In this document: piece by piece, positions 25,331 through 36,217 of the stretch
How positions within the stretch are numbered: position 1 is the first letter of the stretch
Layout: each line of letters opens with the position of its first letter
Assembly (NCBI GenBank): GCA_016592635.1
Contig: AP023240.1
Location: 1,116,001-1,180,000 of the forward strand
Source: Methyloprofundus sp.
GTDB taxonomy: Bacteria > Pseudomonadota > Gammaproteobacteria > Methylococcales > Methylomonadaceae
Length of the DNA stretch: 64,000 nt
Reading direction: 5' to 3'
Made by a program: the position numbers and the translations under genes
Notes under the pieces: generated by a model
The model's database searches: none
What the model saw: the letters and a program-made list of their open reading frames with translations, nothing else
Told to the model about the DNA's origin: nothing

Positions 25331-27266
25331 AATGGAAAAGTTAGATCAGGCAACAGATGGCAGCAGTATGGATATCGTGCAAGATAATATAGCCAAACTA
25401 AAACAACTGTTTCCTGATGTCTTTAGCGAAGGCAAAATAGACTTTGAAAAGCTGCAAGAAACATTAGGTGAAGTGTTAGAGGGCAAGGAAGAACGCTATA
25501 ACTTTACATGGCATGGTAAAGCTCAAGCAAAGCGTATAGCTCAAACTGTTTCTACAGGCACATTATTACCCTGCAAAAAAGAGAGTAAAAATTGGGACAC
25601 CACCCAAAATCTGTTTATCGAAGGCGATAATTTAGAAGTCTTAAAGCTACTACAAAAGTCTTATCATAATCAGGTTAAGATGATCTACATCGACCCTCCC
25701 TACAACACAGGCAAAGAATTTATTTATCCTGATAATTTTCGAGATAATCTGGATACCTATATGCAGTACACGGGGCAAAAAGATAATGAAGGGCATAAGT
25801 TTGGTACTAATGCCGATACTTCTGGGCGCTATCATACTAATTGGTTAAATATGATGTATCCGCGTCTTAAATTGGCGAGAAATTTATTGCGGGATGATGG
25901 GGTTATCTTTATTTCTATTGATGATAATGAAGTGGCTAATTTACGGAAGTTATGTGATGAAATTTTTGGGGAGGAGAATTTCTTAGGGTGCATTTGCGTG
26001 GTAAGCAACTTAAAGGGTAGAAGCGATGATAAATTTTATGCAACTGCACATAATAATTTACTTATATACTCCAAAAATGACTTTGATTCTCGTGGTGTGC
26101 CATTACCAAGCGAATACTTGAAAGGTTATTCTGCAATAGATGATAGAGGTTTTCGTTTTAGGTTGCAGGGACTGAGAAAAAGAGGAGCTGGCGCTAAAAG
26201 AGAAGATAGACCAAATATGTTTTATCCTTTTTATATTAATTCTAAAACGAGGAAGGTAAGTTTATTTAAATCTGAAAAATATTATATTGAAGTTTTTCCA
26301 AAGCTTTCCGATGGAACTGATGGTCGTTGGCGATGGGGAAAAGAAACAGCGGAAACTAGAATTTCTGAACTTATAGGAGTTGAAGTTGGTAAAGAAAAAA
26401 GGTGGGATGTCAGTCAAAAGGATTTTGCTGATACAGATGATGGAGAAAAAAGAATTAAACCAAAAACAATATGGTCAGATTCAAGTTTTTCAAATGAAAC
26501 TGGAACTTTAGAAGTAAAAAAGTTATTGGGAAAAGGCATTTTTGACACGCCTAAACCTACAAAGTTAATTAGGTATTGTTTAGAGCATGCTACTGAAGCA
26601 GATGACTTATCCCTAGATTTCTTTTCAGGCTCTTGTACATCTGCTCACGCTATTATGGATTTAAACGCTCAAGATAACAGCAACCGCAAACACATCATGG
26701 TTCAACTCCCAGAACCCTGTGATGAAAAATCCGAAGCGTTTAAAGCAGGTTATAAAACTATAGCTGATATAGGTAAAGAACGCATACGCAAAGCAGGTGA
26801 TAAAACCCTCCAAGACAATGCCGACAAAGAAGGCATAGAAAACCTAGATATTGGTTTTAAGGTCTTTAAATTAGCTTCCAGCAATATTAAACCATGGGAT
26901 GCTGATTTTGATAACTTAGAAGATACCTTATTAAGTCATGTTGATAATATAAAAGCAGACCGTTCTGAAGAGGATGTGCTTTATGAAATATTATTAAAAT
27001 ATGGTCTTAATCTAACTGTACCGATTGAAGAACGCAGCATTCATGGAAAAACAGTTTATATTGTCGGTTTGGGTGCATTAATCGTCTGTCTGGATAATGA
27101 AATAACCTTAGATGTGGTTGATGGTATTGGGGCGTTAAAGAAAGAATTAGAGCCAGAAGTCATGCGTGTGGTCTTTAAAGACAGTGGTTTTAAAGATGAT
27201 GTGGTCAAAACTAATGCCATTCAGAATCTGAAACGGTTTGGTATTGATGATGTTAAAAGTCTATAG
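25323..27266 (+). CDS. mod: Type III DNA methyltransferase (Mod), N6-adenine
   Basis: A 647-aa beta-class methyltransferase. Motif IV IYIDPPYNTG is at about residues 120-130, and the S-adenosylmethionine motif LDFFSGSCTSAHA at about 435. The specificity domain lies between and after. The normal motif is FxGSGTTAHA; here Gly is Cys and Thr is Ser, a change at the cofactor loop. The C-terminal block (HIMVQLPEPCDEKSEAFKAG) is typical. It should protect host DNA by methylating adenine and provide target recognition for Res. The start overlaps the DUF4391 gene by 8 bp. Confidence 0.9.
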   Translation: MDKMEKLDQATDGSSMDIVQDNIAKLKQLFPDVFSEGKIDFEKLQETLGEVLEGKEERYNFTWHGKAQAKRIAQTVSTGTLLPCKKESKNWDTTQNLFIEGDNLEVLKLLQKSYHNQVKMIYIDPPYNTGKEFIYPDNFRDNLDTYMQYTGQKDNEGHKFGTNADTSGRYHTNWLNMMYPRLKLARNLLRDDGVIFISIDDNEVANLRKLCDEIFGEENFLGCICVVSNLKGRSDDKFYATAHNNLLIYSKNDFDSRGVPLPSEYLKGYSAIDDRGFRFRLQGLRKRGAGAKREDRPNMFYPFYINSKTRKVSLFKSEKYYIEVFPKLSDGTDGRWRWGKETAETRISELIGVEVGKEKRWDVSQKDFADTDDGEKRIKPKTIWSDSSFSNETGTLEVKKLLGKGIFDTPKPTKLIRYCLEHATEADDLSLDFFSGSCTSAHAIMDLNAQDNSNRKHIMVQLPEPCDEKSEAFKAGYKTIADIGKERIRKAGDKTLQDNADKEGIENLDIGFKVFKLASSNIKPWDADFDNLEDTLLSHVDNIKADRSEEDVLYEILLKYGLNLTVPIEERSIHGKTVYIVGLGALIVCLDNEITLDVVDGIGALKKELEPEVMRVVFKDSGFKDDVVKTNAIQNLKRFGIDDVKSL

Positions 27267-27284
27267 CACTTCCTGGGTAATATT

Positions 27285-28310
27285 ATGACTAAAGATTTAA
27301 CTAATTCAGCCATTGATCGGCAAAATATTCTTAATAATGGTTACGCTCTGATAGAGATTGAAAAAGCCACTGGAATACAAGGTATTGCCTTTGAAGGTAA
27401 GACAGTTGTACTTAAAGAGCAAGTGGCTGATTTTTTTGAAGTAACACTTAGAACAGTCGAAAATTATCTTGAACAGCATACTGAAGAATTGGCTCAAAAT
27501 GGCTATGAGGTTCTAAAGGGTAAACGTTTGAAACTATTGAAAGAATCAATTCGTGAGCTGGATGTTCCCGAAACAGATTTCGGGAACATCAGTAAAACGC
27601 CCCAATTAGGTGTTTTTGACTTTCGAGCTTTTCTAAATTTAGCCATGCTGATGTCGGAAAGTCATAGAGCTAAATTATTACGGCAAACTATTCTCGATAT
27701 TGTTATTGATACCATTAATCAGCGGACTGGTGGTGGCACAAAATACATTAATCAGCGAGATGATGAATTTATACAATCTTCTTTTATTGAAGAGAATTAT
27801 CGAAAGCAGTTTACAGATGCTTTAAAAGACCATGTGGCTATGGGAAATTTTAAATATGCAATCTATACCGATAAAATTTATGTCAGTATTTTTCGTGAGA
27901 AAGCCAAGGAATATCGCAACATTCTAAAGCTAAAAAGTAAGGAGTGTGTTCGGTCTACATTCTACTCTGAAATATTAGATTTAATTGCTTCCTATGAATG
28001 TGGGTTTGCAGATGTACTTGTGCAAGAAGCAAAAGAAAAAAACAGAAAACTTAATGCTTTTGAAGTTGATATGTTATTTAAAACTTTTGAAACACAAGCG
28101 CATTGGAAACCTTTGCTAGAAAAAGCACGCAATAAAATGGCAAGTCGAGATTTAGCGTTTCGTGATGCTTTACATCACCAACTTGAAGAGTATGTTACAC
28201 CGTTACAAAGGGATGAGTTTGAACGATTTATAGGGGCAAGAAGTAAAGATCTATCTGACCGTTTGGAAGAAGCAAAAGATGTGATGAAACGACTTAAGGA
28301 AAGACAGTAG
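27285..28310 (+). CDS. Predicted DNA-binding protein, partner of the Fic protein
   Basis: A 341-aa soluble protein. Residues about 40-85 (VLKEQVADFFEVTLRTVENY) look like a helix-turn-helix of the RhuM-like kind, and the rest is helical with several basic blocks. It overlaps the fic/doc gene by one base, so the two are coupled as in toxin-antitoxin pairs. I infer a regulator or antitoxin for the Fic protein, or an extra DNA-recognition subunit of the restriction system. There is no enzyme motif. Confidence 0.6.
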   Translation: MTKDLTNSAIDRQNILNNGYALIEIEKATGIQGIAFEGKTVVLKEQVADFFEVTLRTVENYLEQHTEELAQNGYEVLKGKRLKLLKESIRELDVPETDFGNISKTPQLGVFDFRAFLNLAMLMSESHRAKLLRQTILDIVIDTINQRTGGGTKYINQRDDEFIQSSFIEENYRKQFTDALKDHVAMGNFKYAIYTDKIYVSIFREKAKEYRNILKLKSKECVRSTFYSEILDLIASYECGFADVLVQEAKEKNRKLNAFEVDMLFKTFETQAHWKPLLEKARNKMASRDLAFRDALHHQLEEYVTPLQRDEFERFIGARSKDLSDRLEEAKDVMKRLKERQ

Positions 28311-28750
28311 TGACCATTATTTATCTGACATTAGATCAGGCGATAAACATACACAAAAACACGGTTGAAGTGAGTGGTGGTGGTACTTTTGAACATCTGG
28401 ACATTCATAGGCTAGAAAGTGTCTTGGATCATATTCAGAACGATGATTATTACCCAACATTTGAAGACAAGCTTACTCACCTGTTTTTTAGCGCCAACAA
28501 GTTTCATTGTTTCGCGGATGGTAATAAACGTATTGCCATTACATTATGCGCTCAAATGTTATTGTTCAATGGCTATTTATATTGTACTGACCGTTTTTTG
28601 TATGACATGGAAAACATTAGTTATCACGTTGCAGCAGGATATATTGATAAAGAATTATTACATGAAATCATAACGGCTTTTATCGCTGAAGAAAGTGATG
28701 ATGAAAGTTTGAAATTAAAAATTTATAACGCAATTTCTGATAAAGACTGA
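28310..28750 (+). CDS. Fic/Doc (death-on-curing) family protein
   Basis: A 146-aa protein with the Fic active-site motif HCFADGNKRIAI at about residues 65-76. The motif has the catalytic His, the Asp-Gly-Asn loop and Lys-Arg, which is closer to Doc (phosphotransfer to EF-Tu) than to AMP-transferring HPFxxGNGR enzymes. It starts at GTG, sharing a base with the previous stop, and ends on the start of res. Its place inside a type III restriction operon suggests a back-up toxin or a modifier of the system. Confidence 0.8.
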   Translation: MTIIYLTLDQAINIHKNTVEVSGGGTFEHLDIHRLESVLDHIQNDDYYPTFEDKLTHLFFSANKFHCFADGNKRIAITLCAQMLLFNGYLYCTDRFLYDMENISYHVAAGYIDKELLHEIITAFIAEESDDESLKLKIYNAISDKD

Positions 28751-31737
28751 TGAAAATACAATTTAACCCCGACCTAGATTTTCAACATGATGCGATAAAA
28801 GCCATTACTGATATTTTTGAAGGCCAAGAAACCTTGCAAACTAATTTTACCGTAAGCCGAGTCAGCAATACGGGGCAAGCTGATATGTTTGCCAATCAAA
28901 CGGAGTTAGGCACAGGCAATAAATTAGATTTACTGAATGATGAATTACTGGAAAATATACGCAAGATCCAGCTGCAACAGGGCTTAAAACAAAGCGAAAA
29001 ACTGGATAATAAAGCAAAAAACTTTACCGTAGAAATGGAAACAGGCACGGGTAAAACCTATGTCTATTTACGCTCAATTTTTGAGTTAAATAAACGCTTT
29101 GGTTTTACTAAGTTTATTATTGTTGTGCCCTCTATTGCGATTAAAGAAGGCGTATCCAAGTCATTACAGGTGACGGAGGATCACTTTAAGCTGCTTTATA
29201 ATATACCCTACGATTATTTTGTTTATAATTCACAAGATTTAAGCAAAGTAAGAAGCTTTGCCACCAATGATTCCATTCAGATCATGGTGATTAATATTGA
29301 TGCCTTTCGGAAAAGCTTTTCTGATCCATCAAAGGAAACCAAAGCCAATATCATTCATCGACCTAATGACCGTATGAACGGCATGAAGCCGATTGAGTTT
29401 ATTCGAGATACTCAACCGATTGTCATTATTGATGAGCCGCAAAGTGTCGATACTACTGCTAAATCAGCAGAAGCCATTGCTTCGCTTAATCCTTTATGTA
29501 CCATTCGCTATTCAGCCACCCATAAAGATAAGCATAATTTAATGTATAAACTGGATTCAATTGATGCTTATGAGCGTAAGCTGGTTAAGCAAATTGAAGT
29601 TGCGTCTATTGCGGTAAAAGATGGCCATAATAAGGCCTATATCCGCCTAATCAGCGTTGATAACAAGAAAAGCCCTATCACTGCTCAGATTGAACTTGAT
29701 GCCTCTCAGAAAGGCGTGACTAAACGCATCACTAAAAAAGTGCGTAGTGGTGATGATTTGCTGACTTTATCAGGTGGCAGATCTGTTTATGATGGCTATG
29801 TGGTGAATGATATTTATTGTGAACCTGAAAATGAATATATTGATTTCACCAGCATGCCTGAAATTATCCGATTAAATGAAGTCATTGGCGATGTACACCC
29901 TGACGAACTTAAGCGCCTGCAAATCAGAAAAACCATAGAAGAACATCTGGAAAAAGAACTAAAATTAACGCCTCGTGGTATCAAGGTTCTGAGTTTATTC
30001 TTTATCGATAGAGTCGCTAATTATCGTTATTATGACGAAGAAGGCAATGCTCAAAAAGGTAAATATGCCTTAATGTTTGAGGAAGAGTATCAATTACTGA
30101 TTAAAAAGCCTAAATATCATTCATTGTTTGATGAAATCGATACTGAAAGCTTAGTAAGTGCCGTACATGATGGTTATTTTTCAGCTGATAAATCAGGTAA
30201 AAACAAAGGACGTTATAAAGATACCACAGGTGTAACGGTTGTTGATGAGGATACCTACAGCTTAATCATGAAAGAAAAGGAGAAATTATTAAGTTTCAGT
30301 TCTAAATTAAAATTTATTTTTTCTCATTCTGCGTTAAAAGAAGGCTGGGATAATCCTAACGTCTTTCAAATCTGTACATTAAATGAAACCAGTTCATATA
30401 TTAAAAAACGTCAGGAAATAGGTCGAGGACTGCGTATTGCTGTTAACCAAGACGGTGAACGGGTACACGGCTTTGATGTCAATACCTTAACCGTCATGGC
30501 TAATGAATCTTACGAAGACTTTGTAAGTGATTTGCAAAAGGAAATTGAAAAGGATGAAGGTATTAAATTTGGTGTCATTGAAAAACATTCTTTTTCTAAT
30601 ATCGTTACTGAATCTAAAGATGGCAAGCCCGTTTATTTAGGTGCTGAAACATCAGAACAACTTTGGGATCATTTATTAGATAAGGAATATATTGATAAAA
30701 AAGGCAAGGTGCAGGACACACTGCGTTCAGCCATTAAAAATAATGAGGTAGACCTACCAGAGCCTCTGCAAGAACATGTGGAACAAATAACTAAGGTTCT
30801 TAAAAAAGTCGCTGGCAATTTAAATATTAAAAATGCCGAAGATAGAAAGCATGTTGCCCTGAATAAAGCTGTTTATTTAAGTGAAGAATTTAAACAACTT
30901 TGGGAACGCATTAAATACCAAACCACATTTAAAGTCGATTTTGATGTTGAAAATCTGATTAAACAATGCGCCGATGAAATCCAGAAAGACCTGATTATTG
31001 GTAAAACAAAATTTGTTTATGACAAAGGTGTTACCCGTATAGGACGTGATGGTGTAACAATTGATGAGGTTTCAGAAAGCACACATGTTTATGATGCCAG
31101 AGACTATGCCTTACCTGACATTATCAGCTATTTACAAAATGAAACTAATCTAACTCGTAAAACATTGGTGTCATTATTAATAAAAAGTGGACGATTAGAA
31201 GACTTTAAAAACAATCCACAAAAATTTGTCGATGAAGTCAGTGCAATAATAAAACGAAAAATGCGCCACTTTATTGTCGATGGCATTAAGTATGAAAAAA
31301 TAGGTGATGACTTCTTTTACGCCCAAGAACTTTTTGAAGGCGAAGAGTTAATGGGGTATCTAAATAAAAACATGCTGGAAACCAAAAAGTCCGTATATGA
31401 ACATGTTATTTATGATTCAAGTGTCGAATCTGAATTTGCCCAATCATTTGAAAAAAGCCAAAACGTAAAAGTCTACGCAAAGCTCCCCAGCTGGTTCAAA
31501 ATCGATACCCCATTAGGCAGCTACAACCCTGACTGGGCAGTATTAGTGGATCATAATGATGAAGAAAAGCTGTATTTTGTCGTAGAAACCAAAGGCAGTG
31601 TTTTAGGCGAGTTATTACGCCCCATAGAAAAAGCCAAAATAGCCTGTGGCCGTGAACACTTTAAAGCACTTGGTGAAGGCGCTAGTTTTACTGTGGCTGA
31701 TAATTTTGAGACTTTTATGGATAAGGTTGGTGGTTGA
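28750..31737 (+). CDS. res: Type III restriction endonuclease subunit (Res)
   Basis: A 995-aa protein. The N-terminal SF2 helicase has Walker A METGTGKTYVYL, Walker B IIDEPQSVD, the EGWDNPNVFQ segment and motif VI RQEIGRGLRIAV. The C-terminal PD-(D/E)xK nuclease is visible as YNPDWAVL then YFVVETKG (catalytic D, E and K). With Mod it cuts unmethylated invading DNA in an ATP-dependent way. The frame is intact and the length is normal for the family. Only 47 bp separate it from the first reverse transcriptase gene. Confidence 0.9.
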   Translation: MKIQFNPDLDFQHDAIKAITDIFEGQETLQTNFTVSRVSNTGQADMFANQTELGTGNKLDLLNDELLENIRKIQLQQGLKQSEKLDNKAKNFTVEMETGTGKTYVYLRSIFELNKRFGFTKFIIVVPSIAIKEGVSKSLQVTEDHFKLLYNIPYDYFVYNSQDLSKVRSFATNDSIQIMVINIDAFRKSFSDPSKETKANIIHRPNDRMNGMKPIEFIRDTQPIVIIDEPQSVDTTAKSAEAIASLNPLCTIRYSATHKDKHNLMYKLDSIDAYERKLVKQIEVASIAVKDGHNKAYIRLISVDNKKSPITAQIELDASQKGVTKRITKKVRSGDDLLTLSGGRSVYDGYVVNDIYCEPENEYIDFTSMPEIIRLNEVIGDVHPDELKRLQIRKTIEEHLEKELKLTPRGIKVLSLFFIDRVANYRYYDEEGNAQKGKYALMFEEEYQLLIKKPKYHSLFDEIDTESLVSAVHDGYFSADKSGKNKGRYKDTTGVTVVDEDTYSLIMKEKEKLLSFSSKLKFIFSHSALKEGWDNPNVFQICTLNETSSYIKKRQEIGRGLRIAVNQDGERVHGFDVNTLTVMANESYEDFVSDLQKEIEKDEGIKFGVIEKHSFSNIVTESKDGKPVYLGAETSEQLWDHLLDKEYIDKKGKVQDTLRSAIKNNEVDLPEPLQEHVEQITKVLKKVAGNLNIKNAEDRKHVALNKAVYLSEEFKQLWERIKYQTTFKVDFDVENLIKQCADEIQKDLIIGKTKFVYDKGVTRIGRDGVTIDEVSESTHVYDARDYALPDIISYLQNETNLTRKTLVSLLIKSGRLEDFKNNPQKFVDEVSAIIKRKMRHFIVDGIKYEKIGDDFFYAQELFEGEELMGYLNKNMLETKKSVYEHVIYDSSVESEFAQSFEKSQNVKVYAKLPSWFKIDTPLGSYNPDWAVLVDHNDEEKLYFVVETKGSVLGELLRPIEKAKIACGREHFKALGEGASFTVADNFETFMDKVGG

Positions 31738-32238
31738 TGAATTATTCTAATTTTTGGCCTAATGATTAAGCGTTGAATTTATAAATGTTAGATCAATCAT
31801 TTTCTCTCAAATGTTTAAAATATATTCTCAAAAAAGAGGATGTTAAGCGATTTAGGCTCTGGAATTCTAGTGACCCTGAGGAAGATAAAGATAATAAAAT
31901 AAGTGATATTTCTAATAAAATTAATAGTCCAAGTTTTTGTTTCCCTTCCTTTAGGGAGAAAATAACTAAAGGAAAAACTATTTATTCTGTACCTGATGTA
32001 ACTACGCTACTTTTACTGAGAAAGTTAGACAGAAATATACGTGCAATTTACAAAGTAAAGCAAGCAAATCGTGACGAAATCATTCATCAAGTAAAATCTC
32101 TATTAAAAGAAGAATGTTTTTATTCTGTGCTTCGATTAGATATTTCTTCCTGTTATGAATCAGTAGATAGAAAAGCAATATTAGATAAGATTGATCAAAA
32201 CTCAATACTATCATACACATCAAGAAACCTGTTAAATC

Positions 32239-33904
32239 GTAAATATTCAGACCCCTTAATGATTATTTAAAAAAAGTTGCCAAATCTACTAAGAAAGTTG
32301 TACAAACCGAAGAACAAGCAGTAACATTCATACCATGCAACTCACCTGCCATGACTTAAGCCAGCTTAATGAAGAAGAGCTTCTAAATTTATCCGAAGAG
32401 GAATTGCGTCGCTTGTCGATAAAGTTGCTCAATGATTTAAAAGAAGCTCGCGAACGTTTAAGCCAAAGCTCACGAAATAGCTCTCGTCCACCCAGTAGCG
32501 ATGCTCCTTGGGATAAATATGCCAACGATCAAAAAAGTAACGAAGAGCTGGTCGAACCTGAAGAAGAAACAGAAAGCCCTGGTAAAAAGCTTGAGGATAA
32601 AGTAAAAAGTCCCTCGCCAGAGCCTCAAAAGCAGGACTCGGAAAACCCCTTACGAAAGCCCGGGAAGCAGCCGGGAGCGCAAGGTTTCGGGCGCCAACAA
32701 AAAATTGTAATTACGGACTATCAACACCACTATCCTCAGTTTTGTGCCTGTTGCAGTCAGCCATTAAAGACAGATTCGGCAATAGCCTATACCGCCTTTG
32801 AAACCCTTGATATTGAATGGGCAGATACTCTGCATCCTGGTATATACCTGACAAATACCAAGCATGTCCTATATGAAACAACGTGCTCCTGTCATCACAT
32901 CACGCGCAAAGAAGTTCATCGATCAAGCCATGAGTCACTGCCTGAGATCAGTTGCAGTGAATGGCGACTTGTTGGCCCTGGTCTCGCATCCTTGATTGTC
33001 TGCCTTAGCTATCGCATGCGCTTATCACGTGAGCGGGTACAGGAATTTTTGCACGATTGGCTAGGGATACGACTCAGTATCGGGACGATTAATAATACGC
33101 TTCATGAAAGTGGCGCTGCCGCGATGCCGATTGAAGAGGAGCTCGTACAAGAAATCGTCAATAGCGAATTGCTGCACGTAGATGAAACGTCTTGGATGGA
33201 GCTCACGACATTTCTATGGTTATGGGTCTTTACCACCGACAGCGTAACTGCCTATTGGATTGCCTCTCGCAGTGCCGAACTCATTGAGAATATATTGGGT
33301 GAAGACTATGTCGGCTGGCTAATGAGTGATGGTTATCAGGTCTACCGACGATACCCGAACCGTATGCGCTGTTGGGCGCATTTGCTACGAAAAGCAGAGG
33401 GGCTGAAAGAAAGCCTTGATAAAGAAGCGCAACTCTTTGGTAGGCAAACGCTTGATTTATTAGGTATGTTAATCACTTCAGTACGAGATGCAAGAAATCA
33501 GCACCCGGACGAACCACTATCAAAGACCTACCAATTACAGCTACTGGTCTATCAGCAACTATGCGTACAAATGCAATCGCATACTCACAAAAAATCGGCT
33601 GCACTGGCCACGGAAATGCTCAATGATTGGGAGGCTATTTTTCGCGTATTGGATTACCCTCAATACCCATTAACGAATAATGAAGCTGAACGGGCTTTGC
33701 GGCATTGGGTCATCTTGCGGGGCATTTGCTATGGTACGCGGACAGAAGAAGGCTCTCGCGTATTTGCCATTTTAATCAGTGTCATTGAAACGTGTCGAAA
33801 AAGAAACCAATCGCCCTGGGTTTATTTGGCAGCTGTCATAGCTAGTCAACGGACAGGTAGTGCGGTTCCAGCATTGCCTAGTATTAAGGTCTCTGAATAA
33901 TTAC
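32239..33904 (+). mobile_element. IS66-type single-gene element, copy B, in drt3a
   Basis: A 1666-bp element with ends GTAAATATTCA and TGAATAATTAC. It is flanked by a perfect 8-bp duplication GTTAAATC (32231-32238 and 33905-33912), so it is a simple insertion. It lies between RT motifs A and B of drt3a. Confidence 0.93.
32335..33900 (+). CDS. IS66-type transposase, copy B
   Basis: A 521-aa transposase, the same protein as copies A and C apart from Arg instead of Cys in EAREC/RLSQ and Ser in EIVNSELL (shared with C). The zinc ribbon (CACCSQPL) and DDE core (HVDETSW, NNEAERAL) are intact, so the copy could be active. Confidence 0.9.
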   Translation: MQLTCHDLSQLNEEELLNLSEEELRRLSIKLLNDLKEARERLSQSSRNSSRPPSSDAPWDKYANDQKSNEELVEPEEETESPGKKLEDKVKSPSPEPQKQDSENPLRKPGKQPGAQGFGRQQKIVITDYQHHYPQFCACCSQPLKTDSAIAYTAFETLDIEWADTLHPGIYLTNTKHVLYETTCSCHHITRKEVHRSSHESLPEISCSEWRLVGPGLASLIVCLSYRMRLSRERVQEFLHDWLGIRLSIGTINNTLHESGAAAMPIEEELVQEIVNSELLHVDETSWMELTTFLWLWVFTTDSVTAYWIASRSAELIENILGEDYVGWLMSDGYQVYRRYPNRMRCWAHLLRKAEGLKESLDKEAQLFGRQTLDLLGMLITSVRDARNQHPDEPLSKTYQLQLLVYQQLCVQMQSHTHKKSAALATEMLNDWEAIFRVLDYPQYPLTNNEAERALRHWVILRGICYGTRTEEGSRVFAILISVIETCRKRNQSPWVYLAAVIASQRTGSAVPALPSIKVSE

Positions 33905-36217
33905 GTTAAATCAGCTTTTTTGCACTCCTCAGTTTAAAAGTCAAACTGGGGTTCCGCGTGGCTTATCTGTTAGTGCGACACTTAATGAATTATTTTTACG
34001 CGACTTAGATAGGAAAATTAAAAACCTACCTCATATTTATTATTATGCACGCTATGTTGATGATATGATTATTTTTTCCTATCATGAGGCTGCAAAAGTT
34101 AAAGAGGATGTGTTTAATATTGTTACTAATTTTGGGCTAGAGTTAAATCAACATAAAGAAAAGTCTATTGAGTGCTATAACGGAACTATAAAAAAGAACT
34201 CTGACCTATTTAAAGGTTTTGAATTTCTGGGATATTTTTTACAAAGCCAGTTATATTTGAAAGAGTCTGGTAATTGGCGCAAGGTAAAAATTGGTATTAC
34301 GGAAATAAAAATAAAGAAAATAAAATCACGGATAGTTCATGCTTTCATTGATTTTACAAAAAATAATCATCTTGGTTTGTTGGAAAAACGGCTGAAATTT
34401 TTAACTGGAAACTATTTGCTAAAAAAAGGAGAAGAAAGTCATTTATTAGGCGGGGTTTATTATAACTATTCACATTTAACAGATGATACTGGGAGCCTTC
34501 AAGAATTGGATCATTTTTTTCATAAAATATTATTTTCTCGACAGGGTTCTCTAGGAAAAAAATTAAATCGAAAACTAAATAATAGCCAACGAAAAAACTT
34601 AGCAAGACTAAGCTTTCAGAATGGTTTTAAAGAGCGCTGGTCTCATAATATTCAGCCCAGTGAAATGCGGTTATTGCATCGATGTTGGGTATATGAAAAA
34701 AATTAGGGTTAACAAGCGAGATCAGCATAGAGTATTACTCACTGAAGTTTTGCCTTATGAAACGCCATTCTTCTTCTCGAACGAGGGGTTTTATAAATAC
34801 TGTGGTAAAAAATTTAATGACTCACCTCTGATTATAAAAAAACTTATTGGAAAGTGGAAAAGTGATAGTAATCGGCCTAATCCAAAAGATTTAAATACAA
34901 TTCCATATAGCTATGAAATACGAAAAAATGTAATAGAAAACCGCACTTTGAGTTTGATGCATCCTGCCATACAGCTACAGGTTGTTGCTTTATACTCAGA
35001 ATTTTCCCATATTATTTTAAATCTTTGCCAACGTAGCCAATTTTCATTAAGGCACCCTAATGAAATTGTTTCTATGTTTTATGGTCAGGATGGACCTCGT
35101 ATTGATGAAGAGCTACAGTACTGTAGCAACTATTTTGAGTATGAAAAATATAATTTTTTATATAATTTTTTTGATTCATATGAGTTTAATCGATTAGAAA
35201 AACGGTTTCCTCACCTACGTACTTTTGATATTTCAAAGTGCTTTGACCATATTTATACGCATACTATTTCTTGGGCTGTAAAAAGCAAGTCATTTGCAAA
35301 AGAAGAAATTAGAAAAAGGACATTTGATAGTGACTTTGATGCTCTTATGCAAGCATCCAACTATAAGGAAACCGCTGGAATATTAATAGGTTCAGAAGTT
35401 TCCAGGATTTTTGCTGAAATTATTCTTCAAAAAGTTGATGCGAATGTTATCAATAAAGCCGAAGAAGAAGGTTTAAAAATTGGTGTTGATTATAATGTCC
35501 GTAGATATGTCGATGACTACTTTGTTTTTTCTCTCAGTGCAGAGATTGGACAGCAAATTATGCGGCTTTTTTCTAATGAATTAAAGCTATATCGCCTTAG
35601 CTTTAATGAAGCAAAAACAAATGATCATATTGTTCCATTTATGACTCCAATATCTTCTGCTAAGATTGAGTTAAGTGGTGTATTCAATGATTTCTTTGAT
35701 TCCATGGTTGAAAGAAACAGTGCTGATGAGATATTTATTTCTTGGCGTGTAGAGAGGAAAAGTCTTCGGTTTATTCAGAAGATAAAATCTATCATAAAAA
35801 TTCACAATATCAATTATGTTAGTGTTTCTAGTTTGATTTTTTCTATTCTTGAAAAACGATTAAAAGAAAATATAAAGCAACTTTTAAACACCAGTGATAG
35901 TAAGGAGTCCATTGGCTATTTACTGTTTGCCCTTGTTGAGGTAACTTTTTTTGTTTATGCAATGGATGTGCGTGTATCATCAACATATAAAGTAACAAGA
36001 ATCTGTATCGAAGCTTTGAAGGCTATTGAAAGTATGCCTGCTGATATTATTGATAAAGTTAAGAAAAAAATTCATGATGAATCAATGTTAATTTTTGATA
36101 TTGAAATTAATAAGCAACCTGATTTGTATATGGAAATCATCAACCTGTTAGCTGTCTGTAAGCTACTTGGTGACGAATATCGCTTACCAACTAAAAAGAT
36201 TGATTACTTAATTAAAC

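Larger units (their letters stand above)
31785..34706 (+). pseudogene. drt3a: Drt3a-like reverse transcriptase, split by IS copy B
   Basis: Parts 31785-32238 and 33913-34706 join in frame after removal of the IS and one GTTAAATC repeat, giving 415 aa. Motif A is LRLDISSCYESVD; motif B, after the junction, is GVPRGLSVSATLNEL; the catalytic motif is YARYVDDMIIF. There is no maturase or endonuclease domain. A second, different RT follows with a 14-bp overlap, as in type 3 defence-associated RT systems (UG3 then UG8). In its present state only the first 150 codons are translated, without the catalytic aspartates. The family name is my judgement from the paired arrangement. Confidence 0.7.

Noticed and set aside
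34621..34692. Longer N-terminus for the second reverse transcriptase (start at 34621)
   Set aside because: It would overlap drt3a by 86 bp in a stretch that reads well only in the drt3a frame; ATG 34693 gives a normal 14-bp overlap and a plausible MKKIRVN start.
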